In this document: in pieces, positions 17,554-27,502 of the stretch
Position numbering within the stretch: the first letter of the stretch is position 1
Layout of the letters: each line of letters begins with the position of its first letter
Notes under the pieces: model-generated
What the model saw: the letters and a program-made list of their open reading frames with translations, nothing else
Told to the model about the DNA's origin: nothing
Databases searched by the model: none
Position numbers and translations under genes: made by a program
DNA from: Bacteroidota bacterium
Lineage (GTDB): Bacteria > Bacteroidota > Bacteroidia > Bacteroidales > Porphyromonadaceae
Direction of reading: 5' to 3'
DNA: 64,000 nt
Assembly: GCA_023396255.1 (NCBI GenBank)
Contig: JAEWWU010000019.1
Coordinates: forward strand, 62,001-126,000

Positions 17554-19182
17554 ATGAAACAAATATCAAAACTCGGAATAGTATTGTTCTTGCTAACAAA
17601 TCTTTGGGGAACAATGGCGCAGGAACAGACTCCCATTATCACCATCGTTCGGAGCGACGCTGCTCCCTCCGATCTTGTCTTGGGAATTCACTCCCGGTCC
17701 GATTTCTCCATCGATTGGGGGGATGGAACATTGGACAAGTACCCTGGGCGAAACTATGGTACAAATGGGATTAAGGGACAATGCAGCAGCAACACCATAA
17801 AGATTTATGGAACAAGCAACGACATAGTATCGCTCTACTTGGGGAACGATGACAAAGGAAACGGAATACGAGCTCTCGACGTCACCCAACTGAAGAAACT
17901 GCGCTTTCTATATTGCCAATCTAATGAGTTGGATCAACTAGACCTATCCTCCGGCTATATGTTGGAAGAGTTGAACGTGGCCCGCAACAATCTAAAAGAA
18001 CTCAACCTCAAACAATCGCCTCTTCTCAATATGATTGTCTGTTGGGGCAACCGACTAACAACATTGGATTTGTCCGAAAACTCCCGCTTAGAAGCCATCA
18101 GGTGCGAATACAACCAAATAACCCAATTAGAGGTAGATCATTTAGACAAGCTAACAGCCCTACGCTGCGGAAACAACCCTATCTCCCAACTATCGATAAA
18201 AGGAACTCCATTGCTGCAACAGTTACACATCAACAACACCTCCATCAACGAAATATCTGTAACCCACTTGACTGATCTCCGTGTCTTGGACGCCTCCCAT
18301 TGTCGGCTGCAAAACATCGATCTTTCTAACAATAAAGAACTTAGGAAACTGATTCTCAATGGTTGCGGCTTAAACAACATCTCTATAAACCAAAACCAAC
18401 AGTTGGAACAGGTAGAGGTTATGGATAACCAACTGACATACATTGATCTGAAAGGAAATCCTTTGATTCAAGACCTTCGATGCAGCAAAAATTTCATTGA
18501 AAAGCTCGATATATCCGGATTGAGGCAACTAAAGTATCTCTTCTGCGAGTATCTGAATCTAAAAGAGCTCAACTTGCAAAACAACGTGGAGTTAAGAGAG
18601 CTTTTGGCTTCCGGCAACCAAATCAAAAATATCAACTTGTCGCACACCCCCAAGCTGTATCTCCTATGGCTTACCAATAATCAATTGCAAGAGATAGACA
18701 TAACCCCCACTCCGGAGCTTTTCTCTCTATTTCTCTCCGGAAATCAACTATCTGCCCATAGCTTAAAAAGCATTGTGCAACTCCTTCCCGATGTATCTCA
18801 AATACAGGTGGATCCGAACAGAAAATGGTGGAAGCGTTGGCTTAGAGTGAAAGGAAATCCGGGCACCTCGGAAATTGACTTCACTCCACTAAAGGGAAAA
18901 GGTTGGTTTGTGGATGTTTTGGATCACTGGCAAGCTCCGGAACAAATACAAGAGCCCACTGTACAAAAAAATCCCATCAAAATAGAGAATGGCAGCATTG
19001 TGTGGCAGAACAATTCGGTGGGCATATTAGAGGTCTATACAACTGCCGGACAACTCATCCTACGAAGCAATCAACAAGAAGAGACTCTTTCTCAACTATC
19101 CGAAGGTTGGTTTTTGGCTCGGGCCATCGACTGCAACAATCACAAGGAGTATATTCTCAAATTCTTTGTTTTCGGCAAATAA
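17554..19182 (+). CDS. Internalin-J-like leucine-rich repeat protein with T9SS tail
   Basis: A 542-residue exported protein: signal peptide 1-23 (…LWGTMAQ), a short N-terminal part with SIDWGDGTLDKYP, then from about 105 to 430 regular 21-22-residue repeats of internalin type (LKELNLKQSPLLNMIVCWGN, LTTLDLSENSRLEAI). The C-terminus (about 470-542; VGILEVYTTAGQLILRSN ... KEYILKFFVFGK) fits a type A T9SS sorting domain. The layout matches P. gingivalis InlJ, reported to influence biofilm formation; orthology is likely but unproven. It is the last gene of the exported cluster, followed by a strong bidirectional terminator. Confidence 0.82.
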   Translation: MKQISKLGIVLFLLTNLWGTMAQEQTPIITIVRSDAAPSDLVLGIHSRSDFSIDWGDGTLDKYPGRNYGTNGIKGQCSSNTIKIYGTSNDIVSLYLGNDDKGNGIRALDVTQLKKLRFLYCQSNELDQLDLSSGYMLEELNVARNNLKELNLKQSPLLNMIVCWGNRLTTLDLSENSRLEAIRCEYNQITQLEVDHLDKLTALRCGNNPISQLSIKGTPLLQQLHINNTSINEISVTHLTDLRVLDASHCRLQNIDLSNNKELRKLILNGCGLNNISINQNQQLEQVEVMDNQLTYIDLKGNPLIQDLRCSKNFIEKLDISGLRQLKYLFCEYLNLKELNLQNNVELRELLASGNQIKNINLSHTPKLYLLWLTNNQLQEIDITPTPELFSLFLSGNQLSAHSLKSIVQLLPDVSQIQVDPNRKWWKRWLRVKGNPGTSEIDFTPLKGKGWFVDVLDHWQAPEQIQEPTVQKNPIKIENGSIVWQNNSVGILEVYTTAGQLILRSNQQEETLSQLSEGWFLARAIDCNNHKEYILKFFVFGK

Positions 19183-19353
19183 ATATGCAACACTAAACAT
19201 CTATTAAAAACCTAATCCTTCCCAAAGCAAGTATAAAGAAAACTTTACCTTTTATAACTCTCTCTTTGCCAACACTTCTTTTTGCGTGGTTCATCAAAGC
19301 CAATCCCTCCAACAACACGGTTAGCATCAATACACATAATGGCTTGGAACAAG

Positions 19354-19396
19354 AAAAGGTTGGACTTTATCCTTTAGGGGATAGTCCAACCTTTTT
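19354..19396. terminator. Bidirectional terminator
   Basis: AAAAGGTTGGACT and AGTCCAACCTTTTT form a stem of about 13 bp with a 12-15 nt loop, with a T-run on either strand. It lies between the convergent internalin-J-like gene and queF. Confidence 0.75.
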
Positions 19397-19429
19397 CAAT
19401 TGTAGCGTAAGAATTACTAAAACGCTCTG

Positions 19430-19894
19430 TTATCGGTTATGGTTAATCAGTCTCTCTGTAGCTAACTGTTCATATGGGGTGCCCGGACGTCCATAATTAC
19501 AAAACGGGATAATACTAATTCCCCCACGAGGAGAAAAATCACCAGTTACTTCAATATACTTAGGGTTCATCAACTTGATGAGGTCGTTCATAATAATGTT
19601 TACACAATCTTCGTGAAAAGCTCCGTGAGAACGGAAGCTAAAGAGATAAAGTTTGAGACTTTTGCTCTCAACCATCCGCTCGTCCGGTATATAGTCAATG
19701 TAAATAGTAGCAAAGTCCGGCTGCCCTGTTATAGGACACAAAGCCGTAAATTCCGGACACTCAAACCTCACCCAATAGTCTCTCTCCTGGTTTTTATTGG
19801 TAAACGCCTCCAACACTTCGGGGGCATACTCTCGGGAGTAAATGGTAGTCCCCCCGAGTAAAGTCAATTCATTGCCACGACTGTTCTGATCCAT
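19430..19894 (-). CDS. queF: NADPH-dependent preQ0 reductase QueF
   Basis: Reduces 7-cyano-7-deazaguanine to preQ1 in queuosine biosynthesis. The 154 residues match the short (type I, YkvM-like) form of this T-fold enzyme. The catalytic cysteine is in TALCPITGQPDF, and the family signature ESKSLKLYLFSFR and HEDCVN follow. It starts at ATG (MDQNSRGNELTLLGG) rather than the TTG one codon upstream. It follows phoH by about 16 nt on the same strand. No other queuosine gene is in the window. Confidence 0.93.
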   Translation of the reverse strand: MDQNSRGNELTLLGGTTIYSREYAPEVLEAFTNKNQERDYWVRFECPEFTALCPITGQPDFATIYIDYIPDERMVESKSLKLYLFSFRSHGAFHEDCVNIIMNDLIKLMNPKYIEVTGDFSPRGGISIIPFCNYGRPGTPYEQLATERLINHNR

Positions 19895-19910
19895 CAAAAA
19901 ACTTCATCTT

Positions 19911-21263
19911 TTAGAGTAGATTAGACGCCAATTCGCTCAGTTCGCTTCGCTCTCCCTTGATTAGATTAACGTGAGCAAAAAGTTTTTCTCCTTTCATTTT
20001 ATTGATCATATAGGCGAGACCGTTGCTTTGTGCGTCCAAATAGGGTGAGTCTATCTGTTCAATATCTCCAGTAAAAATCATCTTCGTACCTTGTCCTGCA
20101 CGAGTAATAATCGTTTTTACTTCGTGAGGGGTGAGATTTTGAGCTTCATCAATAATTACAATGGCATCGTTTAGAGAGCGTCCTCGAATATATGCCAAAG
20201 CCTCTATGATAAGAGTTTCTTCTTTCTGCATCCGAGCAATCTCTGCGACTTCGGACGGAGAAATCACCCCTTTTATGACATTCAAATTATCAAAGAGCGG
20301 CTGCATATAAGGAGCCACTTTCGACTTTTCGTCTCCTGGCAAAAAGCCCAAATCTTTATTTGCCAGAGCCACAATGGGACGAGCCAAAAGAATTTGGCGA
20401 TAAGAAGTGTCTTTATTCAAAACCTGACTCAAAGAGGCTGCCAAAGCCAAAAGAGTCTTACCAGTCCCCGCCTTACCGGACAAGCCCACAAGCTTAACAT
20501 CTGGGTCTGCCAATACTTCCATTGCAAAAGCCTGTTCTGCATTTCTCGGAGTAATTCCCAAGTAGGCCCTTTTATCAACTCTAACCACTGTATTGGTAAA
20601 AGGCTTGTACCGAACCAAAACGCTGTTTCGATCACTTTTTAGTACAAATCCTTGATTGGGTTTCGGCTGTTCCGGCAAATTCAAATCCTCAAGATCTATT
20701 TCTCCTTGAGATTCATAGATCTTATCTATGATGTCTCCATCTATACCCTCTATTTCCAAATGAGGAGCATTGAATATATCCGTGGTAGGCACCTTGTCAT
20801 TGATATAATCCTCGACCTTCATACCCAAAGACTTAGCTTTCATCCTTAGATTTACGTCCTTGGTTACAAGAATTGTCAATTCCTCCGGTTGCTCATCCTT
20901 GATATGCATTGCTGCCGATAAAATGCGATGATCCGGAATTCGCTGGGAAAAAGATTCTTCTACAGAGCGATGAGGCGTTCCCTTTGTGTAAACAAAAAGA
21001 TGTCCCTTATCCGAACCTAAAGAAGCCCCTTTTCTAAAGAAATCCTGATCGGATAGTTCATCTAAACGACGAACAAAAGCTCTTGCATTATAGTTAATCT
21101 GCTGACTCCCCTTTTTGAAATTGTCCAACTCTTCCAATACTGCAATAGGGAGGTATATATCGTTTTCTTCAAACTTGTCAATACACTCGTAATCGTGTAA
21201 GATTACATTTGTATCAAGAACAAAGTTCTTCTTCCGAGAACCTTTCTTTTTAGGATTATCCAT
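19911..21263 (-). CDS. PhoH family ATPase with N-terminal PIN domain
   Basis: The 450 residues hold an N-terminal PIN nuclease domain (FVLDTNVILHDYECI, ILSAAMHI, ILVTKDVNLRMKA; about 14-150) and a PhoH ATPase domain (about 225-450) with Walker A GLSGKAGTGKTLLA, Walker B AIVIIDEAQN and IFTGDIEQID. This is the PhoH2 architecture, reported as a sequence-specific RNA helicase/ribonuclease; in some bacteria PhoH2 is paired with a small antitoxin-like gene, which is not seen here. It is probably cotranscribed with queF. RNA-related function is inferred from the family. Confidence 0.9.
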   Translation of the reverse strand: MDNPKKKGSRKKNFVLDTNVILHDYECIDKFEENDIYLPIAVLEELDNFKKGSQQINYNARAFVRRLDELSDQDFFRKGASLGSDKGHLFVYTKGTPHRSVEESFSQRIPDHRILSAAMHIKDEQPEELTILVTKDVNLRMKAKSLGMKVEDYINDKVPTTDIFNAPHLEIEGIDGDIIDKIYESQGEIDLEDLNLPEQPKPNQGFVLKSDRNSVLVRYKPFTNTVVRVDKRAYLGITPRNAEQAFAMEVLADPDVKLVGLSGKAGTGKTLLALAASLSQVLNKDTSYRQILLARPIVALANKDLGFLPGDEKSKVAPYMQPLFDNLNVIKGVISPSEVAEIARMQKEETLIIEALAYIRGRSLNDAIVIIDEAQNLTPHEVKTIITRAGQGTKMIFTGDIEQIDSPYLDAQSNGLAYMINKMKGEKLFAHVNLIKGERSELSELASNLL

Positions 21264-21328
21264 AGTAAATATTATCTTTTTAGTGAATATCTTGGTTTAG
21301 CTCCACTTCACCACCTCCGTAATAAAGG

Positions 21329-23128
21329 CTACAAAGGTTTGAGAGAGAGGGCTTCTATAAAGTTTTGCACAGATCCATTGAGCCCATTGAGGTGATCTAT
21401 TTTATCTTGAGTAGCAATAGGTTTGTTTGATACAGGAGTATCATCTATCTCTACGTTCATCGTAAGAAATTGATTATTTAGAGTCAGCCTTAGGTATTGG
21501 AGCAACTCCGACTCTGCCGATAGCAGTTCGTTTTTTTGTATCTCGTTTAGGACAGAAAAACTAAAAACATCACTTGAAACCACTTTGGGTAATCCACTTT
21601 GCATCGTCTGCCGCAGGTAGATCTCTGTAGAGAGCTTTTCCTCTGCATACTTATTCCACAGAATACTCAAAGATTCCTGTTCCAAAGGAGTATGAGGAGC
21701 GTTGTCCAAATTGTCCTCGGTGCTGATTATTTCTTTTTCCGGTTCCTCTACCTTTCTTATTCGTTTGAGAGCAATTCTACTCCCTCCTCCTTTGGGTGGG
21801 GGAGTAGAGTTAGGCAAAGATGTTCCCGTAGAAACCAAGTTGGGAACAGATATAGATTGTGTAGCTGGAGATTGAAGTTGTTTTTCCTCTGAAACAGCAA
21901 TCTGCCTCTGCGATTGAGACACAACTGTCGGCGTAGGCTCCGTGGTTCCGATATTCGATGAACTTAAAGCGATCGTCTCTCTCCCTCCTACAACCGGAGA
22001 GGAACTCCCTGGTTGAGAGGGAACACTTTGGAAACCTCCTGCCATCTCAGCTATATTGATCAAAGTTAGCTCAATCAATAATCTTTTAGAATTGCTGTTG
22101 CGGTAATTTCTATCACAATTGACCAATTTGTCTATTGCCTTATAGAGAAGTAAAGGATTGCAACGCTGTGCCAGCTCTGAAAAGCGGACAGCATCTGCTC
22201 CCGTATATTTGAACAGTGGTTGTGTTTCCACACTCTGAGCAACTAACAGATTTCTGAGAAAGTCGGCTAACCCTAAGATTATTGTTTTTCCATTTTCCCC
22301 TTTGGTTAACAATTCATCCAACAGAAGGAGTGCACTCTTATAGTTTCCAGCAAACAAGAAATTGATCAAAGTAAAATAATACTCATCATCCAATATGTTC
22401 AACCCGGAAAGAGTCCGCTCATAGGTCACGTTTCCGTTAGAAGCACTAACGATACGGTCGAAGATAGACAAAGCGTCTCTCATCCCTCCATCAGCAACCC
22501 TTGCAATAAGATCCAAAGCTCTACTCTCAAACTGCACCTGTTCGCTCTGCGCTACTCTGTGCAACTGCTCTGAAATCGTTTGGGGTGGAATGGGTTTGAA
22601 GTCGAAAACCTGACACCGAGATAGAATGGTGGGTAAAACCTTGTTTTTCTCCGTCGTGGCCAACACAAAAATCACATAAGCAGGAGGCTCTTCTAACGTT
22701 TTCAAAAAAGCATTAAATGCCGCTGAAGAAAGCATATGCACCTCATCTATTATATAGACTTTGTATCGACCATACTGAGGACGAATATACACATCCTCAT
22801 TGATCTTACGAATATCATCGGCAGAGTTGTTCGATGCCGCATCTAATTCAAAAAGATTAAAGGAACGTTGTTCATTGATAGAACGACAACTTTCGCACTC
22901 ATTGCAAGCCTCTCCATTCTGCTGCAGATGAAGACAGTTTACCGTCTTGGCAAAAATACGAGCCGCAGAAGTTTTTCCAACTCCCCGAGGCCCACAGAAA
23001 AGATAAGCGTGAGCCACCTTCCCCTGTAAAATAGAATTACTCAAAGTGCTGCTAATGCTCTCCTGTCCGAGCATTTCTCCAAATCGGGAAGGTCTATACT
23101 TGCGAGCCGAAACAATAAATCCAGACAT
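21329..23128 (-). CDS. dnaX: DNA polymerase III subunits gamma/tau
   Basis: Clamp-loader ATPase of the replisome. From ATG 23128 the product has 599 residues. An AAA+ domain has Walker A GPRGVGKTSAAR, a four-cysteine zinc site (NCLHL…ACNECESC), Walker B IDEVHMLS and the sensor ILSRCQVFDF. A proline/serine-rich linker (about 370-450) and a variable C-terminal region follow. The longer frame from 23164 adds a hydrophobic stretch (MYSFFFFYYICL) foreign to the family, so MSGFIVSARKYRP is the start. No convincing slippage site for making a short gamma form was noticed. Confidence 0.93.
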   Translation of the reverse strand: MSGFIVSARKYRPSRFGEMLGQESISSTLSNSILQGKVAHAYLFCGPRGVGKTSAARIFAKTVNCLHLQQNGEACNECESCRSINEQRSFNLFELDAASNNSADDIRKINEDVYIRPQYGRYKVYIIDEVHMLSSAAFNAFLKTLEEPPAYVIFVLATTEKNKVLPTILSRCQVFDFKPIPPQTISEQLHRVAQSEQVQFESRALDLIARVADGGMRDALSIFDRIVSASNGNVTYERTLSGLNILDDEYYFTLINFLFAGNYKSALLLLDELLTKGENGKTIILGLADFLRNLLVAQSVETQPLFKYTGADAVRFSELAQRCNPLLLYKAIDKLVNCDRNYRNSNSKRLLIELTLINIAEMAGGFQSVPSQPGSSSPVVGGRETIALSSSNIGTTEPTPTVVSQSQRQIAVSEEKQLQSPATQSISVPNLVSTGTSLPNSTPPPKGGGSRIALKRIRKVEEPEKEIISTEDNLDNAPHTPLEQESLSILWNKYAEEKLSTEIYLRQTMQSGLPKVVSSDVFSFSVLNEIQKNELLSAESELLQYLRLTLNNQFLTMNVEIDDTPVSNKPIATQDKIDHLNGLNGSVQNFIEALSLKPL

Positions 23129-23164
23129 AAGGCAAATGTAATAAAAAAAGAAGAAAGAGTACAA

Positions 23165-23220
23165 GATCCTTTTTAAGGAAGTCTTGTACCCTTTCGTTGG
23201 GTTACCCTGAAAAAAGGATC
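23165..23220 (-). terminator. Hairpin region between mgl and dnaX
   Basis: AGATCCTTTTT and AAAAAAGGATCT form an outer inverted repeat of 11-12 bp enclosing GGGTAACCC-type and GTACAAGA/TCTTGTAC inverted repeats. It lies just after the mgl stop and before dnaX on the minus strand. It may end mgl transcripts, but the loop is long. Confidence 0.4.
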
Positions 23221-23251
23221 TGTGAACTAATCCTTTCTTTTTGCTCTTTTC

Positions 23252-24454
23252 TTATAGTAGAGCATCAAGTCCTTTCTTGAGATCTGCTATAATGTCTTCT
23301 ACATTTTCCAATCCAACAGACAAACGAACCAAACCTTCCGAAATATCAGAGGCTGCTCTCTCTTCCGATGTGTAGGGAGAGTGCGTCATACTGGCCGGAT
23401 GTTGAATCAATGTCTCGGCATCGCCCAGACTAACAGCCAATGCACAAAGTTCCAGTGAATTGAGTAATCTCTTCCCGGCCTCCAATCCTCCTTTGAGCTC
23501 AAAAGCAATCATCGCTCCGGGTTTATTCATATATTTTTTTGCCAATTCCTTCTGAGAAAAAGAGGGCAATCCGGGATAAGCAACCTCGGCTACGGCTGGG
23601 TGAGCCTCCAAAAACTCCGCAACTTTCTGAGCATTGGCACAATGGGCATCCATACGAACAGTTAGGGTTTTAAGCCCCCGACCTATGAGATATGCTTCAA
23701 ATGGCCCCAAAACAGATCCAGTGAGGTCTTTCACGGCAAAGAGACGTACCAAATCTATGTACTCTTTTGATCCCACGACAAAGCCGGCAATCACATCACC
23801 GTGCCCGTTAAGATACTTAGTAGCAGAATGAATTACCACATCTGCACCATACTCCAAGGGACGACACAAATAAGGGGTACAATAAGTATTATCAACCATA
23901 ACCGTTACCCCATCTCGGCTATGAGCTATTTTTGCGATTTCCTCAATATCAGATATATACATATTGGGATTAGCCGGAGTTTCCACATACACCACTTTGG
24001 TATTGGGACGCATTGCCTTACGAACATTTTCCGGATCTCTCATATCTACGAATGTTACATCGACACCATATCGAGTAATTCCGTGTTCCAAGAAAGAGAA
24101 GGTACAACCATACAAAGTTTTTCCTGCCACAATGTGATCGCCCTGTTTTACCAAAGGCCAAATGGCCGAGGTTATAGCTCCCATCCCTGAAGAGGTACTC
24201 ACACAAGCTTCCGCACCTTCGAGAGAAGCTATTTTCTTTTCTACAGCTGTACAGGTAGGGTTGCCCAAACGGCTGTATATATACCCTTCTTCTTCCAACG
24301 CAAAACGGTTTCCTCCTTGTTCGACACTGTCAAAGACAAAGGTAGAGGTCTGATAAATAGGAGCAGCTAAGGTTCCGTGCATATTTTTTTCGGCACCGAC
24401 GTGAATTGCCCTCGTAGCAAAACCTAGCCCCTTAAGTTTTTCTTCTTGAATCAT
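23252..24454 (-). CDS. mgl: Methionine gamma-lyase
   Basis: PLP enzyme that splits methionine into methanethiol, ammonia and 2-oxobutyrate, the main source of methyl mercaptan in oral Porphyromonas. The 400 residues are of the Cys/Met-metabolism PLP family with PLP lysine K213 in HSATKYLNGHGDV. The block KTLYGCTFSF contains C117, the active-site cysteine that marks methionine gamma-lyases rather than cystathionine enzymes. Other motifs are IYSRLGNPT and VDNTYCTPYL. The gene stands alone between the secreted protease and dnaX. Confidence 0.92.
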   Translation of the reverse strand: MIQEEKLKGLGFATRAIHVGAEKNMHGTLAAPIYQTSTFVFDSVEQGGNRFALEEEGYIYSRLGNPTCTAVEKKIASLEGAEACVSTSSGMGAITSAIWPLVKQGDHIVAGKTLYGCTFSFLEHGITRYGVDVTFVDMRDPENVRKAMRPNTKVVYVETPANPNMYISDIEEIAKIAHSRDGVTVMVDNTYCTPYLCRPLEYGADVVIHSATKYLNGHGDVIAGFVVGSKEYIDLVRLFAVKDLTGSVLGPFEAYLIGRGLKTLTVRMDAHCANAQKVAEFLEAHPAVAEVAYPGLPSFSQKELAKKYMNKPGAMIAFELKGGLEAGKRLLNSLELCALAVSLGDAETLIQHPASMTHSPYTSEERAASDISEGLVRLSVGLENVEDIIADLKKGLDALL

Positions 24455-24503
24455 TTTATTGACTTTTTTAAGAACTAAATTATTTTATATCCTCGCGAAA
24501 ATA

Positions 24504-27410
24504 TTATTCTTTCAGCAGCCTAAATACGTAAGAACCCTCCGAAGTACAAAGACTTAGGAGATAATTTCCCGCAGCCCAATGAGAGGCATCGATCTTTTCC
24601 TCGGGTCGAGTGGTTGAATAAATCATTTGCCCCGCTGAATCAAATACTTTCATCGAAATAACCACAGCTAGACTCTTGATGTTCACTTCCTCTTTCACAA
24701 TTGTTGGATAAACTTCGGGAGAAATTTTTTCTCCCAAGATTCGTTCAACGGCATTAGCTACACGACCGTCTTGATAAACAGGAAAAACATCTACTTTATC
24801 ACCGTCCTTAACTCCTATCAATTGCACTTCCATTGTCCCTGCCGGAACTACCTTGTTTACAGAACCATTGACCAGTACTTGGTACTCCTTTACCTTCGGG
24901 AAGGAAGCAGGAACATACCCTGTGGGAATAAAGCCATCGGATAGAACCGAATCATTCAACTCGGCATCGTCAATGATAAAATCAATTGCAAAAGACATAT
25001 TCTTACTTTGATCAAAAAATTTATTGAAAGCATAGTTCCCCGGCATCCAATACCGATTATCAAAAGAGATCACATTGTGCAACGCACTTGTTTCTGCCGC
25101 TGGAGCATCGTACGCCATAAACACTTTTTTTCTCAAATCTGTTTCCGAGTGCAACTTTATTCCAACGACCAACATTGCTTGAGGATTGATCATCATAGGA
25201 GGGAATCCTGAGAATGAAATCTTATCTCCCTCTGCAAAAGTCTTGGTAATCTTAGCTTGTCTCACAGTTGAATTATCATCTTTCTCTGCGCTGTAATTCC
25301 CATATTGATCTACTTTATGCTTGTAGCCATTGCGAATGAATAACTCGTAAGAGTGTAATTTACTCCCCCGAGCAGCCACAAACTCTACTGCAGAGAGACG
25401 TGCTTTACCAATCGCCATAAAATCGGTTCCATTATACCGATTTCCCAAATAGATATCTTGTAAAGAGACAGCCGCTCCAGGATAATCGACCGGCTCCAAT
25501 GCTTTTAGAGAAGAGGAAGGAAGACGCTGACTGATACGCTGCCTATGTATCGGTTTTCGCCAAGAAACTTTAGTAACGGTTCCTTCTGAAACTACCCGTA
25601 AATCCCGAACACCTTCCGGTTCGGACAAATAGAAAGAGAGCAGACTCTCCGCGGAATAGAAATCAACACTTTGCAATCGAGTCCTCACCTTTAGTCCATA
25701 GGTAGCTATCCCTTGAGCAGCTTGAGGTTTAGGATCTACAAAACTTTGATGCTCTTCGGATAAAGAGGCAATCTCCACCCCATTCCGCATTATGATATAA
25801 GAAATAGAAACACCTACGGGAAAAGATTCCGGTTTTTCCCACTCAAGAGAGACTACACCATTATTCAGTATACCCTTAAAGCCCTTGGGTTCCATAAGAC
25901 GCACTGCCCCAGGCTTGTAGCTTCCCTTAAGTTGCTTTGCGGTTCCTCTTTCTTTTGGATCCAAAAAAGGAGCCATCGTGGCTTCTTGAGCTGCATACTT
26001 ATCCCAATGACAACTTAACTTACCATAAAAATTATTGAGCGAAACGTGAGCACAATCCGAGGCTCCTCCAGTTAATGTTCCTATAAGTAACTGCTCTTCA
26101 TTAAATAATCCGGAGCCACTACTTCCAGGGTCTGTTACACCGTGCCCAGACTCCGTTTTAGAAAAACGAACAACCCAGTGGTCATCTTTCCCCCCAACAG
26201 ACACACTATTTCCGGGAAGCCACGTACCAGTTCCCAAGGGTGTAGAAACCGTTGCCACTTTCATTACATCTCCCCTCGGATGATGCAATCCATTGGCCCA
26301 TTTAACCTCCCCTCCAGAGTTATCCCAACCATTGTAATAAACCCCATAGTGGTCAGGGATGGGTTGCAGTAATTCGAGCAACAACCCATCGCTCATTTTA
26401 TCGTCGCTGATGCGGACCAGTTTTTTTGCTCCGGATATGGACAAGTGTCGATTATTAAAGAAATAATTATCCTGACAATAAGGGCGTTCATAGTGAAAAA
26501 CAAAGACCCATTTACGAAACTCTTCATCTGAAGTTTCCATCACATTGATCACCTTTCCATTGGCAACTTCCCTATAAATAGAACAATGGGCCGCTGTTAT
26601 AATAAGAGGTCGGAAGTCTTGTGCCGTATTATTGAGCAAGGTCCCCGAGCAGTATGCAATATTACCCTCAATACTTGTTATGATATGCACAATTCCATTT
26701 TGTACATCCCTTAATTTATCCCCCTCCGGACAATTTACATTCACCTGGCACAATTCAGAAGAAGCCCCCTCCCCAGGAATATTATTAGGAAGAGTAGCCA
26801 TTGATCGCAACGCCCCCGTCGGTAAATTAAAGAAATACCCTAATTCAGCTATTTCTATCTGTGGCAAAGAAGAAGACAAGGGTATTTCTAACTGTAAAAC
26901 GACCTTCTGCCCCGGCAAAGGCTCTGTGGACATACTGCCTCCATCCGGATTAGACTCCTTTGTAAAAGCTCCCAAAATATATTTCTCAGCACTATCCATC
27001 ACATACAACCTCTGACCCGAATGTAAACGTAAACGAGAAAAAGTAACAGATATAGCTTGAGCTTCCGAAGCTTCCAAAACAACTCTGTAAATCGAGTAAG
27101 AGTTCGCCTCGAAATACACAAAAGGAAGAGAAAACAAATCTTTGTTTATTGCGATGGAGCGCCCCACAATCATAGGTCCTCCAGAGAGGTGTTGTTGCCA
27201 CTGCAGAGTAGATCGCAAATCGTCCGAATTAAATGGGACATCTATCTTGAACACAGATGCTTCAGGGGCTAAAAACCGTAATGAAACAGTCTCCAATGGT
27301 AATTTCAACGGCTTCCCTCCAAAAGAAACTTGGGCCAATACTGAAAAGGAAAGGAACTCAAGAATAATAGCCACACTACAGAGGGCCATTTTTTTGATCA
27401 ATTTGCACAT
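24504..27410 (-). CDS. Secreted trypsin-like serine protease with T9SS tail
   Basis: A 968-residue exported protein; the signal peptide lies in MCKLIKKMALCSVAIILEFL…VLAQ. After an N-terminal domain of about 220 residues comes an S1-type domain like lysyl endopeptidases (S1D group). H275 is in IITAAHC, D341 in MSDGLLLELL, and nucleophile S431 in DPGSSGSGLF, with the accompanying VYYNGWDNSGG motif. Residues about 520-610 look like a fibronectin-type module, then a beta-sandwich region, and a type A T9SS sorting domain at the end (MKVFDSAGQMIYSTTRP ... GNYLLSL). Substrate preference for lysine is inferred from the subfamily only. An upstream start at 27431 is possible but would lengthen the signal peptide. 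Confidence 0.85.
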   Translation of the reverse strand: MCKLIKKMALCSVAIILEFLSFSVLAQVSFGGKPLKLPLETVSLRFLAPEASVFKIDVPFNSDDLRSTLQWQQHLSGGPMIVGRSIAINKDLFSLPFVYFEANSYSIYRVVLEASEAQAISVTFSRLRLHSGQRLYVMDSAEKYILGAFTKESNPDGGSMSTEPLPGQKVVLQLEIPLSSSLPQIEIAELGYFFNLPTGALRSMATLPNNIPGEGASSELCQVNVNCPEGDKLRDVQNGIVHIITSIEGNIAYCSGTLLNNTAQDFRPLIITAAHCSIYREVANGKVINVMETSDEEFRKWVFVFHYERPYCQDNYFFNNRHLSISGAKKLVRISDDKMSDGLLLELLQPIPDHYGVYYNGWDNSGGEVKWANGLHHPRGDVMKVATVSTPLGTGTWLPGNSVSVGGKDDHWVVRFSKTESGHGVTDPGSSGSGLFNEEQLLIGTLTGGASDCAHVSLNNFYGKLSCHWDKYAAQEATMAPFLDPKERGTAKQLKGSYKPGAVRLMEPKGFKGILNNGVVSLEWEKPESFPVGVSISYIIMRNGVEIASLSEEHQSFVDPKPQAAQGIATYGLKVRTRLQSVDFYSAESLLSFYLSEPEGVRDLRVVSEGTVTKVSWRKPIHRQRISQRLPSSSLKALEPVDYPGAAVSLQDIYLGNRYNGTDFMAIGKARLSAVEFVAARGSKLHSYELFIRNGYKHKVDQYGNYSAEKDDNSTVRQAKITKTFAEGDKISFSGFPPMMINPQAMLVVGIKLHSETDLRKKVFMAYDAPAAETSALHNVISFDNRYWMPGNYAFNKFFDQSKNMSFAIDFIIDDAELNDSVLSDGFIPTGYVPASFPKVKEYQVLVNGSVNKVVPAGTMEVQLIGVKDGDKVDVFPVYQDGRVANAVERILGEKISPEVYPTIVKEEVNIKSLAVVISMKVFDSAGQMIYSTTRPEEKIDASHWAAGNYLLSLCTSEGSYVFRLLKE

Positions 27411-27502
27411 AACATAAATTAAAAAAAACATTTTCGATCACAAAGTTGCATTTTTTTACGCATATAGAGCCCATAAATTCATCTTTTATTTACTCAAATA
27501 AT

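Noticed and set aside
21520..21540. Run of seven A on the dnaX coding strand as a possible programmed frameshift site
   Set aside because: It lies near the C-terminus, far from the domain boundary where the gamma form would end, and lacks the usual slippery heptamer and stimulators.
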